From Strigamia acuminata (Eukaryota > Arthropoda > Chilopoda > Geophilomorpha > Linotaeniidae): 64,000 nucleotides of DNA. The translations under genes were made by a program, and so were the position numbers. Within the stretch, counting starts at the first letter, position 1. Each line of letters opens with the position of its first letter. Under the pieces are notes generated by a model. It did no database searches and had not been told where the DNA came from. It saw nothing but the letters and a program-made list of their open reading frames with translations. Where the stretch lies: positions 10,804,259 to 10,868,258 of the forward strand of contig OX442320.1 of NCBI GenBank assembly GCA_949358305.1, given 5' to 3'. Shown piece after piece: positions 49,714 to 62,600 of the stretch.

Positions 49714-51588
49714 TCAAGCGCAGTAACAAAAATTGCGCAAATCGCGATCGGCGACACAGTGAGTAGAATTGCCGACCCGGTCCAACCTGGCGACGGATCC
49801 GACAACTACAAAATCTTTGTTCCAAGCGTCGTTCTGCATCGTCGCTTCCAGCAGCGCGTGACTCGGCAAAACATCGACAGTAATTCGGTAAATATTAACG
49901 AAACCTTTCGCCTTCGCCGTCGAACCATTCGGCAATATTTTGATCGCGCTTTTAATTTCGAGTAACGTGAGTTTCGGACATCTTGGTTCGACACTCAATA
50001 TCCGGTTAACCGCTCCGACCAACTCGCTCGCCGCCATCTTGACGTCGAGTGTCGAATTGGCGCCGAGCGGAATCTCGATCTCGCACGGACAATACTGCGC
50101 CGGAATTCCGGCATTTTGGCAAGTCCTGTTGGCCGGAAGTTGATGAAACAAACTGAATCCGTGTCGGCTCCATTGGTGGCGCGGTTTGTCGAAGCGTGAC
50201 GTCACAACGTCCATTAAAGTGTCGTGAACATCGTACCACGACGCCATTTTGTTCCGGTTGAGTCGCAAATTGCGCTCCAGATGCGGGAACGGACCGGTCA
50301 AACTTTCCGGGAGCGAAATAGCGAAAAACGGGAAAGCCGACTCGACCCGGCCGAGTTGGGTGGACCGGAAGTCGCCGAAATTGATGCCGTGATCGCCCAT
50401 GACGACCAAAATGGTGTTTGTCGACTTCCGGCGAACCCAGCGGAAAAATTCCGACAAATGGCCGTCAATAGTTTGCAGCAAATTTAACTCGTCGTGGCTC
50501 ATCTCCATCAAGTTCGTGAGCATGAAAAACGGACGACCGGTCAGCGATTCCGTGCATCTTTTAATGTAATCGGTCATCAACGCGTAATGCGGCGTGTTGC
50601 CGAAACAGTGCTCGCTGGAGCTTCCGTAGAGCGGGCCTCTCACGTCATTGATGGCCATCCAAAATGGCCGCAAGTAAATGTCGGTCGGACTGCGCTTGAA
50701 TCCGCTCGCGAGGTAATTAAACGTGTTGTATATCGGAACGTCTTCGCCGAAAATCGTGACGTAGCCCTCGCGCGAGAAATTCTTCCAGATCAACGGCCAC
50801 GAGTCGAAACTCTCGTCCGAACTCGGTAATCTCGTCCCGTAGACGTCCTCGCCGGTCAAAATGGCGCCCACGTTGGGGAACGTGTTGCTGCCGAGTTTGA
50901 CCATTCCGGAGAGCACGATCGACGACATTTCGCGCGTCAACACGTCGTAAGTCGACGGAAGTTGTCGGATAAAGTTCGGATGCGACACGGCGTCTAATAT
51001 AAAGATTTGCACGCTCGGTTTGGACGATTTCGGCGTCTTTTCCACGATTTTTGTCGGCATCCAGGCGTGCACGTTGTGGTAAACGACACTTCCGCCTTTG
51101 GTGCACGTGATTTTGACGAATGGCGATGTTATTTGAGCACTTCCGGTGAAGATCTTAGTCGGAGACAAGTTTATCGACGTGTCGCTGTTTGGGTTTTTGT
51201 CTATTTCTTGGTATTCGCAGGTTAAGTGCGGGATTAGCGAGTTTGCGTTGGGTTCCGTCCTGTTCCAGCGCAGCTCGCCATCTGGCGTGAGTTGAATGAG
51301 GTAGGGCTGGATTTGTTGACAGGTGATTGGCGATACGTGGAAGAAATATCGTTTGGCGCGCTCGTCCCACGGGTCCAGGGAAGGTAAAATGCATTTTTCG
51401 CGGTTTGGGTCGACGTGCGGGTTGTTTTTTAAGATGGTGATGTAATTTTGATGGAAGAAGAGCTGTTCGACGGCGAAAATGTAGGTGTTGTATAGCAGCA
51501 GGACGGATCCGAGGGTTAGGAGCAGTTTGAATGCGTTTTGGTTTCTTCTTTTTGACAAGAGGCGGCGCATTGATACTTTCAGCCCCAT
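49714..51588 (-). CDS. DUF229 family type II membrane protein
   Basis: 624 residues in one coding exon. A short basic cytosolic tail (MRRLLSKRRNQ) precedes one membrane anchor at about 21-44, so the bulk should be lumenal or extracellular. The body has DUF229 features: FILDAVSHPNFIRQLP with D199, a GDHG motif at 398-401, NTFPNVGAILTGED, YDVHDTL, and a Cys-rich end (FCYCA). DUF229 belongs to the alkaline-phosphatase/sulfatase superfamily and is abundant in nematodes and arthropods; substrates are mostly unknown, so the enzyme activity is inferred. Several N-x-S/T sites fit glycosylation. An acceptor (ttatttctcag) just upstream of the ATG implies an intron in the 5' leader. Convergent with Elk, divergent from DNAJC10. 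Confidence 0.9.
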   Translation of the reverse strand: MGLKVSMRRLLSKRRNQNAFKLLLTLGSVLLLYNTYIFAVEQLFFHQNYITILKNNPHVDPNREKCILPSLDPWDERAKRYFFHVSPITCQQIQPYLIQLTPDGELRWNRTEPNANSLIPHLTCEYQEIDKNPNSDTSINLSPTKIFTGSAQITSPFVKITCTKGGSVVYHNVHAWMPTKIVEKTPKSSKPSVQIFILDAVSHPNFIRQLPSTYDVLTREMSSIVLSGMVKLGSNTFPNVGAILTGEDVYGTRLPSSDESFDSWPLIWKNFSREGYVTIFGEDVPIYNTFNYLASGFKRSPTDIYLRPFWMAINDVRGPLYGSSSEHCFGNTPHYALMTDYIKRCTESLTGRPFFMLTNLMEMSHDELNLLQTIDGHLSEFFRWVRRKSTNTILVVMGDHGINFGDFRSTQLGRVESAFPFFAISLPESLTGPFPHLERNLRLNRNKMASWYDVHDTLMDVVTSRFDKPRHQWSRHGFSLFHQLPANRTCQNAGIPAQYCPCEIEIPLGANSTLDVKMAASELVGAVNRILSVEPRCPKLTLLEIKSAIKILPNGSTAKAKGFVNIYRITVDVLPSHALLEATMQNDAWNKDFVVVGSVARLDRVGNSTHCVADRDLRNFCYCA

Positions 51589-51596
51589 GTAATTTC

Positions 51597-52155
51597 CTGA
51601 GAAATAAATGAATTTCGTTTGAGAAGTTTTTTTTTTTTTGGTTTGTTTGTACGCACGGTTTATGTTTTAGCTTTCCTGTTCATCTCGTGTCTGATCGATT
51701 GTGGAAAATCAGATAAAATGTGGACTCGATGCACACACGAAGAGCGCGTGTTCTTTAGAGTGATTGGTTATCATTTCCAGTTGAGTTGTGTGCGTGAAGT
51801 TGTTCCCACAATGCATTGGTTATTTACACAAGTCTGGTGGAAATTACGCGTCGCTTGAAAATAACATATGGTTTCGGTCGTTTTGGAGTGAAATATGCAA
51901 ATAAATTCAGAGAAACTTCTTGAATTTAAAATACGAAATAAATTTTCATACAATGTGATGAAATCATAAATAAATAAAATTATTTGTTTCAACTTGTTCG
52001 AGGTTAACAAAGATGGCGGCCCCATCGCATTTTCGCGCTGTGGTGTAGCGGCGGGAGCGAAACAACCTCCAACTTAATGACACGTTAAAACATACGTTTA
52101 TACCACTCAATTTCCGAAACAGACAATTAAAATTAGTTCCTTGCACGTCGGCGAA
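51597..52155. promoter_or_regulatory. Shared upstream region of DUF229 and DNAJC10
   Basis: Contains AAGATGGCGGC at 52010-52020, a perfect YY1-type core, followed by a GC-richer stretch up to about 52065. DNAJC10 starts 140 bp further. The minus-strand gene's leader exon must also lie in or beyond this interval. Confidence 0.5.
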
Positions 52156-55100
52156 ATGAAAACGTCGCTGTCCATATTTCTTCTGCTCGTTTTAAATTGC
52201 CAATGGATTTTCGCCGAGGATTTCTACGAACTGCTGGGAATAAACCGAGACGCAAATAACAGGCAAATACGACAAGCTTTTAAGAAATTGGCTCTGACGT
52301 TGCACCCCGATAAAAATAAGGTGATGGAAAATTAAAAATTAATTTTTTTATAAAAATTTTATTGAATAAAAATTTATTTTAATTTTTATTATTATTTTTT
52401 TTTTTAGGACGACCCGGATGCGAATGAGAAATTTATGAAGATAAATAAAGCGTATGAAATATTAAAAGATGAGGAATTGAGGAAGAAATATGATGTGTAC
52501 GGTGGAGACGAATTCGATGCGTTTAAGGCGCAGAAAGGAAGTTATCACAGCTGGAATTATTATTACGAGAATTTCGGTATAAAAATTAGAATTTTTGAGG
52601 ATTTTTTGATTGAAATTTAATTTTTTTTGTTTTAGGGATATACGATGATGATGCGGAGATAATAACGTTGAGTAGGACGGATTTCGGTAAAAATTTGGAT
52701 TCGGATTGCGGATTTTTGACTGAATTTAGTGTTTTTTAAAGAGCAATCGGTCACCGGGACGAGAGATGTTTGGTTCATTAATTTCTATTCCGCTGGTTGT
52801 TCGCATTGTCATCACTTGGCACCTGAAGTAAATGCAGAAAAAATTATTAAATTTTATTGGTTTTCAATTAATTTTGTTAATTTTTGGTTTAATTTGTTGA
52901 TTTTTGATTTATTTTGTTAATTTTCAATTAGTTTTGTTGATTTTTGATTAATTTTTCTGAATTTTGATTAATCTTACCGAATTTTGATTAATTTTACTAA
53001 ATTTTGGTTAATCTTACTCAATTTTGATGAATTTTTGATGAATTTTACGGAATTTTAATTAATTTTTGATGAATTTTACTGAATTTTTGATGAATTTTAC
53101 TGAATTTTTGATGAATTTTACTGAATTTTTGATGAATTTTACTGAATTTTTGATGAATTTTACTGAATTTTACTAAATTTTTGATGAATTTTACTGAATT
53201 TTTGATGAATTTTACTGAATTTTTGATGAATTTTACTGAATTTTACTAAATTTTTGATGAATTTTACTGAATTTTTGATGAAGTTTACTGAATTTTACTA
53301 AATTTTTGATGAATTTTACTGAATTTTGGTTAATTTTTGATTAATTTTACTGAATTTTGATTAATTTTTGATTAATTTTAATTTTTCTTTGAAGTGGCGG
53401 CAGGTGGCGCGTGAATTGGAAGGAGTTATTCGGATCGGGGCGGTGAATTGCGAAGAAGACTGGTTGCTTTGTCGGCAGGAGAATGTTCATAGTTATCCGT
53501 TGCTGATGCTGTATCCGCGACGAGTTAAATACCAGGGCTCGAGGGACCGGGAGTCGTTGGTGGAATACGTGCTACAAGAGTTGGCCACGCATGTTTTGGA
53601 GCTGAGGGAGGACAATTACGAGGAGTATAAAGATAAATCGCTTTTGCCCTGGCTCGTTAGTTTTTGTTTCGACGATGGTAAAGGTTTTGCCTTTTTTATT
53701 CGTGTTTTGGATTGATTGATTTTGTTTCTTTTTTTTTTTTAGATTGTATTGCGGATAAGACGTTGCAAAAGTTGTCCGCCATGTTGGTAGGTTGATAATT
53801 TGGAGAGAATTTACCAAAATCTTTGAAAGTATTGTCAAATTTTAACGTAATTTTGTCAATTTTCAACGTAATTTTGTCAATTTTCAACGTAATTTTGTCA
53901 ATTTTCAACGTAATTTTGTCAATTTTCAACGTAATTTTGTCAATTTTCAACGTAATTTTGTCACTTTTCAACATAATTTTGTCAAATTTTGTCAATTTTG
54001 TCAAATTTTGTCAAATTTTGTCAATTTTGTCAAATTTGTCAAATTTTGTCAATTTTGTCAAATTTTGTCAATTTTGTCAAATTTTGTCAAATTTTGTCAA
54101 ATTTTGTCAAATTTTGTCAATTTTGTCAAATTTTGTCAATTTTGTCAAATTTTGTCAATTTTGTCAAATTTTGTCCAATTTTGTCCAATTTTGTCAATTT
54201 TGTCAAATTTTGTCAATTTTCAATTTAATTTTGTCAAATTTAGTCAATTTTCAAAACATTTATCTCAAATTTCCTTCTAATCTCACAAATGACCTTTTCC
54301 AGGATGGCCTAGTCCACGTCGCAACCACCGACTGCGTCGCCCAACCAACCATCTGCTCAAACCTACCTCTCCACCACTCCCAAATCGCCTACTTCAACTC
54401 CCTCAAACACCCAAACCACGACTCCATCACCTCAACCGACGCCCAAGACATCTACAGAACCATCCTGAGCCACCTCCCCGACATGATCGCCCTCGACAAC
54501 GACAAATTCAACGTAACAAACAAACCAAAAAACCAAAAACAAACCTAAAAAACCAATCTCTCTCCGCAGGAAATCTACAAACAACTCCCGACCCACGGCA
54601 ACAAACCCTGGCTCATCGAGTTCACCGCCAACTCACACACCGACCTCCACCTGCGCAAACTGCCCAGCCTTCTCCCCGACGTGAACGCAAGTCCAAAACC
54701 AAACGAAAAAACCAAACAAAAAAATCTAATTCCCTTCTAAACAGGTCGGCCGAATCGACTGCTCGCAATCCTCCCTCATCTGTCAATCATTCTACGTGCG
54801 CAAACACCCGACGTTCGTCCTCTTCAAGTCCGACGGCACCCACGAGGTCCACCACGGCCGCCACACCCCTCAAGACGTGGCCGTGTTCGCGCAGGAGTGT
54901 CGCCAGAGCGCCGTGGTCACGCTCGGCCCCGACGACTTCCCCGGGCGCGTCGTGGACGACGGCGAGACGTGGTTCGTCGACTTCTACGCCCCCTGGTGCC
55001 CCCCCTGCATGCGTTTACTGCCCGAGTGGCGCAAGGCGTCGCGTTCCGTCGACGCGGGGGTGCGTTTCGGGACCGTCGACTGCACCATCCACCCGAATTT

Positions 55101-56608
55101 GTGCCAGAAATACAACATCAATTCGTACCCGACGTCCATTTTGTATAATCGGAGCGTTCCGCACCAGTATTTCGGCAAACCGACGGCGCCGGCCATTGTG
55201 GAGTTCATCCGGGACATTCGGTTCCCGCCGGTCGTCGCGTTGACGTTTAAGACGTTCGTGGCGTTGGTGAATAACAGGGAGGGCACGGAGATGTGGTTGG
55301 TGGATTTTTTCGCGCCCTGGTGTCAGCCGTGTCAGCAGTTGGCGCCCGAGTGGCGCCAGTTGGCGAAGATGATGAATAACGTGCGGGTGGGCCAGGTGGA
55401 TTGTACTACGGAGGCGGCGTTGTGCCAGCAGCAGAATGTCAAGGCGTATCCGACGATTCGTTTGTATCCGAGGGGTCAAGTTGGGAGTGCGCATTTTCAG
55501 TATGTTTTTTGGGTTTTTGGGGGTTTTTTGGTTGTTTTAATTGTTTTTTGGTTTTTTTTTTTAGTTTGTATAATGGATGGGGACGTGATGCGCATAGTTT
55601 GCGTGCTTGGGCGTTGAGGTTTGTGCCGAGTGATGTGGATGAGTTGGATGCGGAGATGTTTGAGAAGGTTTTGATGGGGGAGAGGCCGGTTGTGGTTGAT
55701 TTTTACGCGCCTTGGTGCGGGCATTGTCAGACGTTTGCGCCCGAGTTTGATGCCATAGCGAAGGTAAGGCGAGGTTTCTAGAGTTTTTTTTCGATTTTAT
55801 TTTGGTTTTTTTCGATTTTATTTCGGTTTTTTTTCGATTTTGTTTTGGTTTTTTTCGATTTTATTTTTGTTTTTTTCCATTTTATTTTTGTTTTTTCGAT
55901 TTTATATTGTTTTTTTTTATTTTATTTTGTTTTTTTTTCGATTTTATTTCAATTTTTCGATTTTATTTCAATTTTACGATTTTATTTCGGTTTTTTTCGA
56001 TTTTGTTTCAATTTTTTCGATTTTATTTCGGTTTATTTCGATTTTGTTTCAATTTTTCGATTTTATTTCAATTTTTTCGATTTCATTTCAATTTTTTCGA
56101 TTTTGTTTTAATTTTTTTGATTTTATTTCAATTTTTTCGGTTTTATTTTGATTTTATTCCCGTTAAATTCAATTTTTTTTTTCCGTTTTTGTTTTTGGAG
56201 ATTTTCCATTTTATTTCCATTATTTCCGTTTTATTTCAGAATTTTGAAGACTCGATATATTTCGGGAAAATGAATTGCGAGCAACATCCAAACGTATGTA
56301 GAAAAGCTCAAATCCGCGCTTATCCAACAGTGAGGTTCTACCCAATACCAAACAACAAAATGAACAAAATCGACGTAAATTTCTTTCTCAATCGACCCAA
56401 CATCAAACTAATTACCCCTACCATTACCAACAGGACACGATAGGCGAGAACATCGATAGTCAGCACGCACAAACCATCATAAACGTCCTGCAGACTAAAC
56501 TAGAGCGTTTAAAACAAGTAAAAAACCACTTTCCCCCAAAATTTATCAATTTTATCAATTTTATTCGTCAAATTTCAGATGAAATACGAGCAGCACGATG
56601 AATTATGA
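52156..56608 (+). CDS. DNAJC10: ERdj5/DNAJC10, ER J-domain disulfide reductase
   Basis: 773 residues, close to the roughly 790 of vertebrate ERdj5. Exons: 52156-52320, 52408-52576, 52636-52686, 52742-52827, 53395-53677, 53743-53786, 54303-54512, 54570-54680, 54745-55499, 55565-55763, 56240-56374, 56434-56517, 56579-56608; all phases agree. Order: signal peptide (1-20), J domain with HPD at 50-52, then thioredoxin domains with C148-S-H-C151, C458-P-P-C461, C566-Q-P-C569 and C676-G-H-C679, separated by two redox-inactive thioredoxin-like segments. The last exon ends HDEL, an ER retrieval signal. ERdj5 reduces disulfides of misfolded clients and hands them to BiP for degradation. The fourth centre, CGHC, is the PDI type. 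I start at 52156 because the signal peptide begins there; there is no earlier ATG in frame. Confidence 0.96.
52835..53390. repeat. 21-bp minisatellite, DNAJC10 intron 4
   Basis: Unit tgaatttttgatgaatttta plus c (21 bp), cleanest at 53060-53320, with higher-order insertion of gaattttactaaa. Looser gttaattttt words to the left. Confidence 0.93.
53820..54250. repeat. 21-bp then 9/10-bp minisatellite, DNAJC10 intron 6
   Basis: From 53830 to 53965, aattttgtcaattttcaacg plus t (21 bp). From 53965 to 54220 the array continues as alternating aattttgtc and aaattttgtc words (9 and 10 bp). Open frames made of this repeat are spurious. Confidence 0.95.
55780..56165. repeat. About 20-bp T-rich repeat, DNAJC10 intron 10
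   Basis: Unit cgattttatttcaatttttt with length changes in the T-runs; gives Phe-rich spurious frames. Confidence 0.9.
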
Positions 56609-56653
56609 CCCCATCGATTAGATTTATTTTTAAATTCCTTCAAACTAGGCTTA

Positions 56654-56659
56654 TTTATT
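56654..56659 (-). promoter_or_regulatory. Poly(A) signal of PITRM1
   Basis: AATAAA on the minus strand, only about 10 bases after the PITRM1 stop codon and inside the DNA downstream of the DNAJC10 stop. It would give a very short 3' UTR. Confidence 0.5.
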
Positions 56660-56667
56660 CCTTTTAT

Positions 56668-59600
56668 TTACATGTCTTTGTATTCTGTTATCGTTAACCA
56701 ACTGCTGTCGTTTTTGATAGCGGAACATTCTGGCCCTAATATACAAATTCCAGTTTTTCTGGGATCAGCTAAATACCTGTAAACCAAAGTTTTTTTGTTC
56801 TCATTATTTTATCTAATTAAACATTCCTGTGTTATTAAACTTCTCTTACTTTTTGCCAACTTCGACTATTTTGTCTTTCGTGCTCGCGAATAATCGTTTT
56901 CTGTAGTCTTCGATTTCGCAGTCGTGTCGTCCTTGGAAGAACAAGCGCGAGCCTCTGTCGCCGGGCGACACGGGTTTGTCGACCTAGGAGAAAGAGGTGA
57001 GTACATTAGGGAATTGTTTTTGGGAGAATTCGTAATGTTACCTGTTGGAAAATGGCTAATTTGGCTTCGTCGATGTCCTGGCTGCTGAATTCGCCTCTTA
57101 ATAACCAATCTACGGCCGAGTTGAATATGTCTAGGGTTTTTAGGTTGTTTGGGTCCCTGGAAGTGAGATACAAGTTGCATATTATGCAGTTTTAAGCCAA
57201 AATAATGCAATTGCGATGGTAAAATGCATTTGTTGTGTGTAAAAACGTATATTTTCTGTGTGCAAATGCAGTTTTTGATGCTTGGATGCATTTTTTTTAG
57301 TGTAAATCACATTTTTGGTGTGTAAAACGCATTTTTTCGTGTAAAAATGCATTTTTTTCGTGTAAAAATGCACTTTTTTCGTGTAAAAATGCACTTTTTT
57401 CGTGTAAAAATGCCTTTTTTTCGTGTAAAAATGCATTTTTAAATTCAAAATCACATTTTTACGTGTATTTTTGCATGTAAAAATGTATAAAACTGACATT
57501 TTCGATGCTAAATCATCCTTTTTATGTGCGTAAATCCTTTTTTAAGTCTAAAACTGCATTTCCAGTGTCTAAAAACACTATTTTAAACACTTCAACTTAC
57601 CTATACGAATAGAAAGAAAAAATTCCACTCGCCGCACTATACGCCGCCCGGCCACCATAAGCGCCTCCCTTCTCCCTTATCTCCCTATGCAGGAACTTAT
57701 TCGACATCAACTCCGCAGCCACGGCCAAATGCGCGCTGTTCCGATGCCCCAACAAAACCGTCAAAATACTCTTCCCGATATAATTCACAGGGAACGGCAA
57801 CACGTAATGATACCGCGAAAACCTCTCAATAGTCAATGCACTCTAAAAAAAAACCAAAAAAACAAAAATCAACAACAAAACCAAACGAAAATTCCAACAA
57901 ATCACAAATTACCGGCTTCAAATGCACCGTGGACGACTTAAGCCCATAAACCAACTCCTCCAACGCGTGTTTGCCATCACTCGACGAACTATTCAAGCCG
58001 AACCGACAATTATTCGTCACAAACACCGAATCGGCGATCAACTGCAGCGAGTCCAAAACGTCGCTCACGTCGCTTTTTTCGGCCAATTTGCGCATCTCCG
58101 TCACGTATTTCATGCCCGAAAAGTGGAATTTGAGCGTGGCGGCTTTGGACAAGGTGGCGCTTGCGCAGTTGACGGCGTAGGCGGAACCGACGGTCGGAAG
58201 TGACGACACGAGTTTGTTGGTTTCCATCTGTATGAGCGTGGAGAGGCGGGCGGGGTTGGTGAAGGTGGGGGTGTTGAAGATGAGGTTCCAGAGGTGGAAC
58301 ATTTTTGAGGTGTTGCGGTCGAGGCAGTGCGAGTTGAGCGCGATGGATTGGTTGAGTTCGCCGAAGGAGAGGGCGTTGAAGTTTTCGACGGAGGGGAAGA
58401 GGTTGAGTCCGCCGGTGGTGAGGTCGATTTGTTGCGAGAGTTGTTTGTAGTCGTGCGAGCCGGCGCCCATTTTGGTGGCGACGGTGCAGAAGAGGGGGAT
58501 GAGTGTGCGGAGGTTGGACGGGAGGTCGGCGATGGAGAAGAGGCCGCGGAAGTGGTTGACGCCGTTGGTTGGTTGGATGCTGAAGTAGACGGGTTGTTGG
58601 GCTGGAAAGAAATGGGAGATGGGATTCGATTTTTCTTGCTTCTTTTTGTTTTTCTCGTAATTCTATTTCGAAGGATAATTTTTCAATTTTGAACGAAAAT
58701 TTTTCAATTTTGAACGATAATTTTTCAATTTTAAACGTTAATTTTTCTATTTTCTCGTTAATTTTTCTATTTTTCTCGATAGTTTTAACATTTTCCACGA
58801 TTTTTATGGATAATTTTTATATTTTCTCGTTAATTTTACCATTTTCCTCCATAATTTTTATATTTTCTCGTTAATTTTACCATTTTCCTCCACAAATTTT
58901 ATATTTTATATGTATATTTAAATTTTCTCGTTAATTTTACCATTTTTCTCAATTTTTAACGTTAATTTTACCATTTTTCTCAATTTTTTACGTTAATTTT
59001 ACCATTTTTCTCAATTTTTAACGTTAATTTTACCATTTTTCTCAATTTTTAACGTTAATTTTACCATTTTTCTCAATTTTTAACGTTAATTTTACCATTT
59101 TTCTCAATTTTTAACGTTAATTTTACCATTTTTCTCAATTTTTAACGTTAATTTTACCATTTTTCTCAATTTTTAACGTTAATTTTTCAATTTTTATCAA
59201 TAATTTTACCATTTTCCACGTTTTTTCTCGATCTTTTTCATTATTTCCATTTTTTAATTATTGTTTGTACCTATTTTGTATTTGTCGTAGTCGAATTTGT
59301 CAATTTCTTTCTTGATATCAGTTAATTGCAGAGTCGGTAGACAAGAAAGGTCTTCTTTCTCGTCCTGGTGCGCTTTCAATTCGAGTCCAAGATTGTGAAT
59401 CTTTTCTTTCTCTTGTTCGTTTAGCCGCGACGTCATTTTCTGCAGTTTGTCCGTCTCTCTGTTAATTTCGTTTTGCTCGTAGGTCGCATCGGGTTTCATA
59501 ACGAGCGTGAGCCGGTGCGGATTGTTCTGCGGAACATTTAATTCGCGAGTGAGTCAACTTTCCATTTTTCAGTCGCAAATCGAACCTTGAAGTATTTGGT

Positions 59601-62600
59601 GACCAAATCTTGGAGGAATTTCGGGTTTTCCTTTAAATTTTCGCGGAATTTTGATATAATTTCGTTCACTTTGAGCACGTCCATCACGTTGGCGTTGTGG
59701 TTCCACAAGGGGGTGATGAACTAAAGGACGGAATCATTTTTTGAGTGATTTTAATGGTTTGTGCGAGGATTTGTATTGAGGAGACCATTGCCAGATCGAG
59801 GCCGAAGTTAGAGGTGACTAGTTTGTTGCCTAATTCGATGTTGTGCAAAACCGCTTCAATCTCTTTTTCGTCAAAACCGTTTCTGCAAGATAAAATATAT
59901 TCATTTCAGTTTGATTTTTCAGATTTGCTCAAATGTGGTGGGGCAAAGGAGTCGCGATTAATGCAAATTTTCACAAATTATTTAGTTTTTTTTACTCTAA
60001 AAACATAATCTTAGATTTAAAAATGTTCATTTTGTTCCTAAAAATGCATATTTTGCATCTAAACCTGCATTTTTACATCTTAAAATACGCTTTTGTCTGT
60101 AAAAATGCAAATTTTGCATGTAAAATTAAGTTTTTGCTCGTAAAAATGCATATTTTGCATGTAAAATTAAGTTTTTGCTAGTAAAAATGCAAATTTTATA
60201 CCTAAATCTGCATTTACGCATCTAAAAATACGTTTCTGCTCGTAAAAATGCACATTTTGTATCTAAAGTTGCATTTTTGCATCTGAAAATACGTTTTTTC
60301 TCGTAAAAATGCATATTTTGAATCTAAAACTGCATATTTTGCATCTAAACCTGCATTTTTGCATCTAAAAATAGGTTTTTGTTTGTAAAAATGCATATTT
60401 TATACCTAAATCTGCATTTACGCATCTAAAAATACGTTTCTGCTCGTAAAAATGCACATTTTGTGTCTAAACCTGCATTTTTGCATCTAAAAATACGTTT
60501 TTGTTTGTAAAAATGCATATTTTGCATGTAAAATTAAGTTTTTGCTCGTAAAAATGCAAATTTTGTATCTAAATCTGCAAATTTTGTATCTAAATCTGCA
60601 AATTTTGTGTCTAAATCTGCAAATTTTGTGTCTAAATCTGCAAATTTTGTATCTAAATTTGCATATTTTGCATCTAAAACTGCATATTTTGCATCTTAAC
60701 CTACATTTTTGCATCTAAAAATACGTTCTTGTTTGTAAAAATGCATATTTTGCATGTAAAATTAAGTTTTTGCTAGTAAAAATGCAAATTTTGTATCTAA
60801 ATCTGCATTTTTGCATCTAAAAATAAGTTTTTGCTCGTAAAAATGCATACTTTGCACGTTAAATTGTATTTTTTTAAATCATAATTTCATTTCTAGTACT
60901 GAATAATTGCATCACAAGCCGAAAACCTTCGTCCCACCTCATCCTCCAACATTACTTAATAACTTCATCAAACGTTCCTTCAACAATCCCACAAACTTTC
61001 TCCACATCATTCGGATGCACGCCTTGCAAACCGATCGAAAACATTCCTTCTCGCGTATAATTCGAATACCCGGCGTACGGCGAATAATTAGCCCCGATAT
61101 TCGGCTCCAACAACGCCTTATAAAACGGCGAATTCGGCTCTGACGTCAGCAACAACGACAGAATATGAAGCGTCGAATTCTCCTGAACGTCAGAAGTGCT
61201 GAAAAAACGCAACAAAATCAAATTAAAACCCTAAAAAAACCAAAAAATCGTAAATAATCGTCACCATCCGAGCAAATAACTCATCGCCAAAGTCGTGTTT
61301 TTCTCGGGGTTCGGCAGCAAAGGGTCAACGCGACACGATATCTCCATTTTGCGCTGGAAAAAAGCGATAAAATGCGTTAAATTGTTTGTTTTTGGCGTTT
61401 TTAGGGTTATTTGCGCACTGGTTCGGTCCATCGGGGCTCGGCTGGGACTTCGGTGGTCGTTTGGATGGGAGAAAAGGCGCTGAGGATTTCGTTGAGCGCC
61501 GTTAGGTGGTCTTTGAGCGGGAAGTTTCCGTATGTGTAGATTCGGGAATTGCTGGGGTGGTAGTGGGTTTGGTGGAAGTGTTTTAGTTGATCCCAAGTCA
61601 GGTCGAGGATCTTTATTGGTTCGCCGCCGCTCACGTTCGCGTATGTGTGGCTCGGGAAAAGGTTGTTGATCAGGCGTTGGCCGAAAAGGTCTTCGGAATT
61701 TGCCTGGAAAATTGAAATTTAGTTATTTTTTAGAGATGAAATGATAATTTTGTGATGTTTTCAAGCAATAAGTAGTAATTTAGTGATTTTTGAAGGGAAA
61801 AATGATAATTTTGTGATATTTTCAGGAAAAAGTGATAATTTCATGTTATTTTCGCGTCAAAATAACAATTTCATTTCATTTTAGAGTAAAAAATGAAAAA
61901 TTTATGGTATTTTCGGTAAAAAATATATCAATTTTATGTCATTTTGAAGTAAAAAATGACAATTTCAAGTCATTTTCGGTTAAAAAATGACAAATTCATG
62001 TTATTTTCGGTTAAAAAATGTCAATTTCATGTCATTTTAGAATAAAAAATGACAATTTCATGTCATTTTCGCGTAAAAAATAACAATTTTATGTCATTTT
62101 CGTGTAAAAAATGACAATTTTATGTAATTTTAAAGTAAAAAATAACGATTTCATGTCATTTTCGAGTAAAAAATGACAATTTCATGTCATTTTAGAGTAA
62201 AAAATGACAATTTCATGTCATTTTCGTGTAAAAAATGACAATTTCATGTAATTTTAGTTTAAAAAATGACAATTTCATGTCTTTTTCGGCTAAAAAATGA
62301 CAATTTCAAGTCATTTTCGCGTAAAAAATTACAATTTCACGTCATTTTCATGTAAAAAATGTGATATTTTACTGATTTCTGTGGAAAAAACTAAAAATCT
62401 CGTATCATTTTCAAGCAAAAACATGCCAATCTAGCAATTTTTATCGAAAAAATGATAACTTTATCAAATTCAAAGTAAAAATTAACTCATTTCCACAAGA
62501 AAAAATAACAATTCAATCATTTTGTCCCCAAACTTACAAAAGCTCCTTTCATTTCATTGAAAACAATGCCCCGAACCACCAACGGCGACTTGGGATCATT

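Noticed and set aside
53823-54548. 241-residue plus-strand open frame in DNAJC10
   Set aside because: The first two thirds are repeat-derived intron; only 54303-54512 is a genuine exon of DNAJC10.
55015-55494. 159-residue antisense frame in DNAJC10 exon 9
   Set aside because: Shadow of a GC-rich coding exon; the sense frame carries two thioredoxin CxxC domains.
58010-58798. 262-residue minus-strand frame overlapping PITRM1
   Set aside because: Arg/His/Pro-rich shadow in another frame of the PITRM1 exon 57913-58601, which has clear homology and phase agreement.
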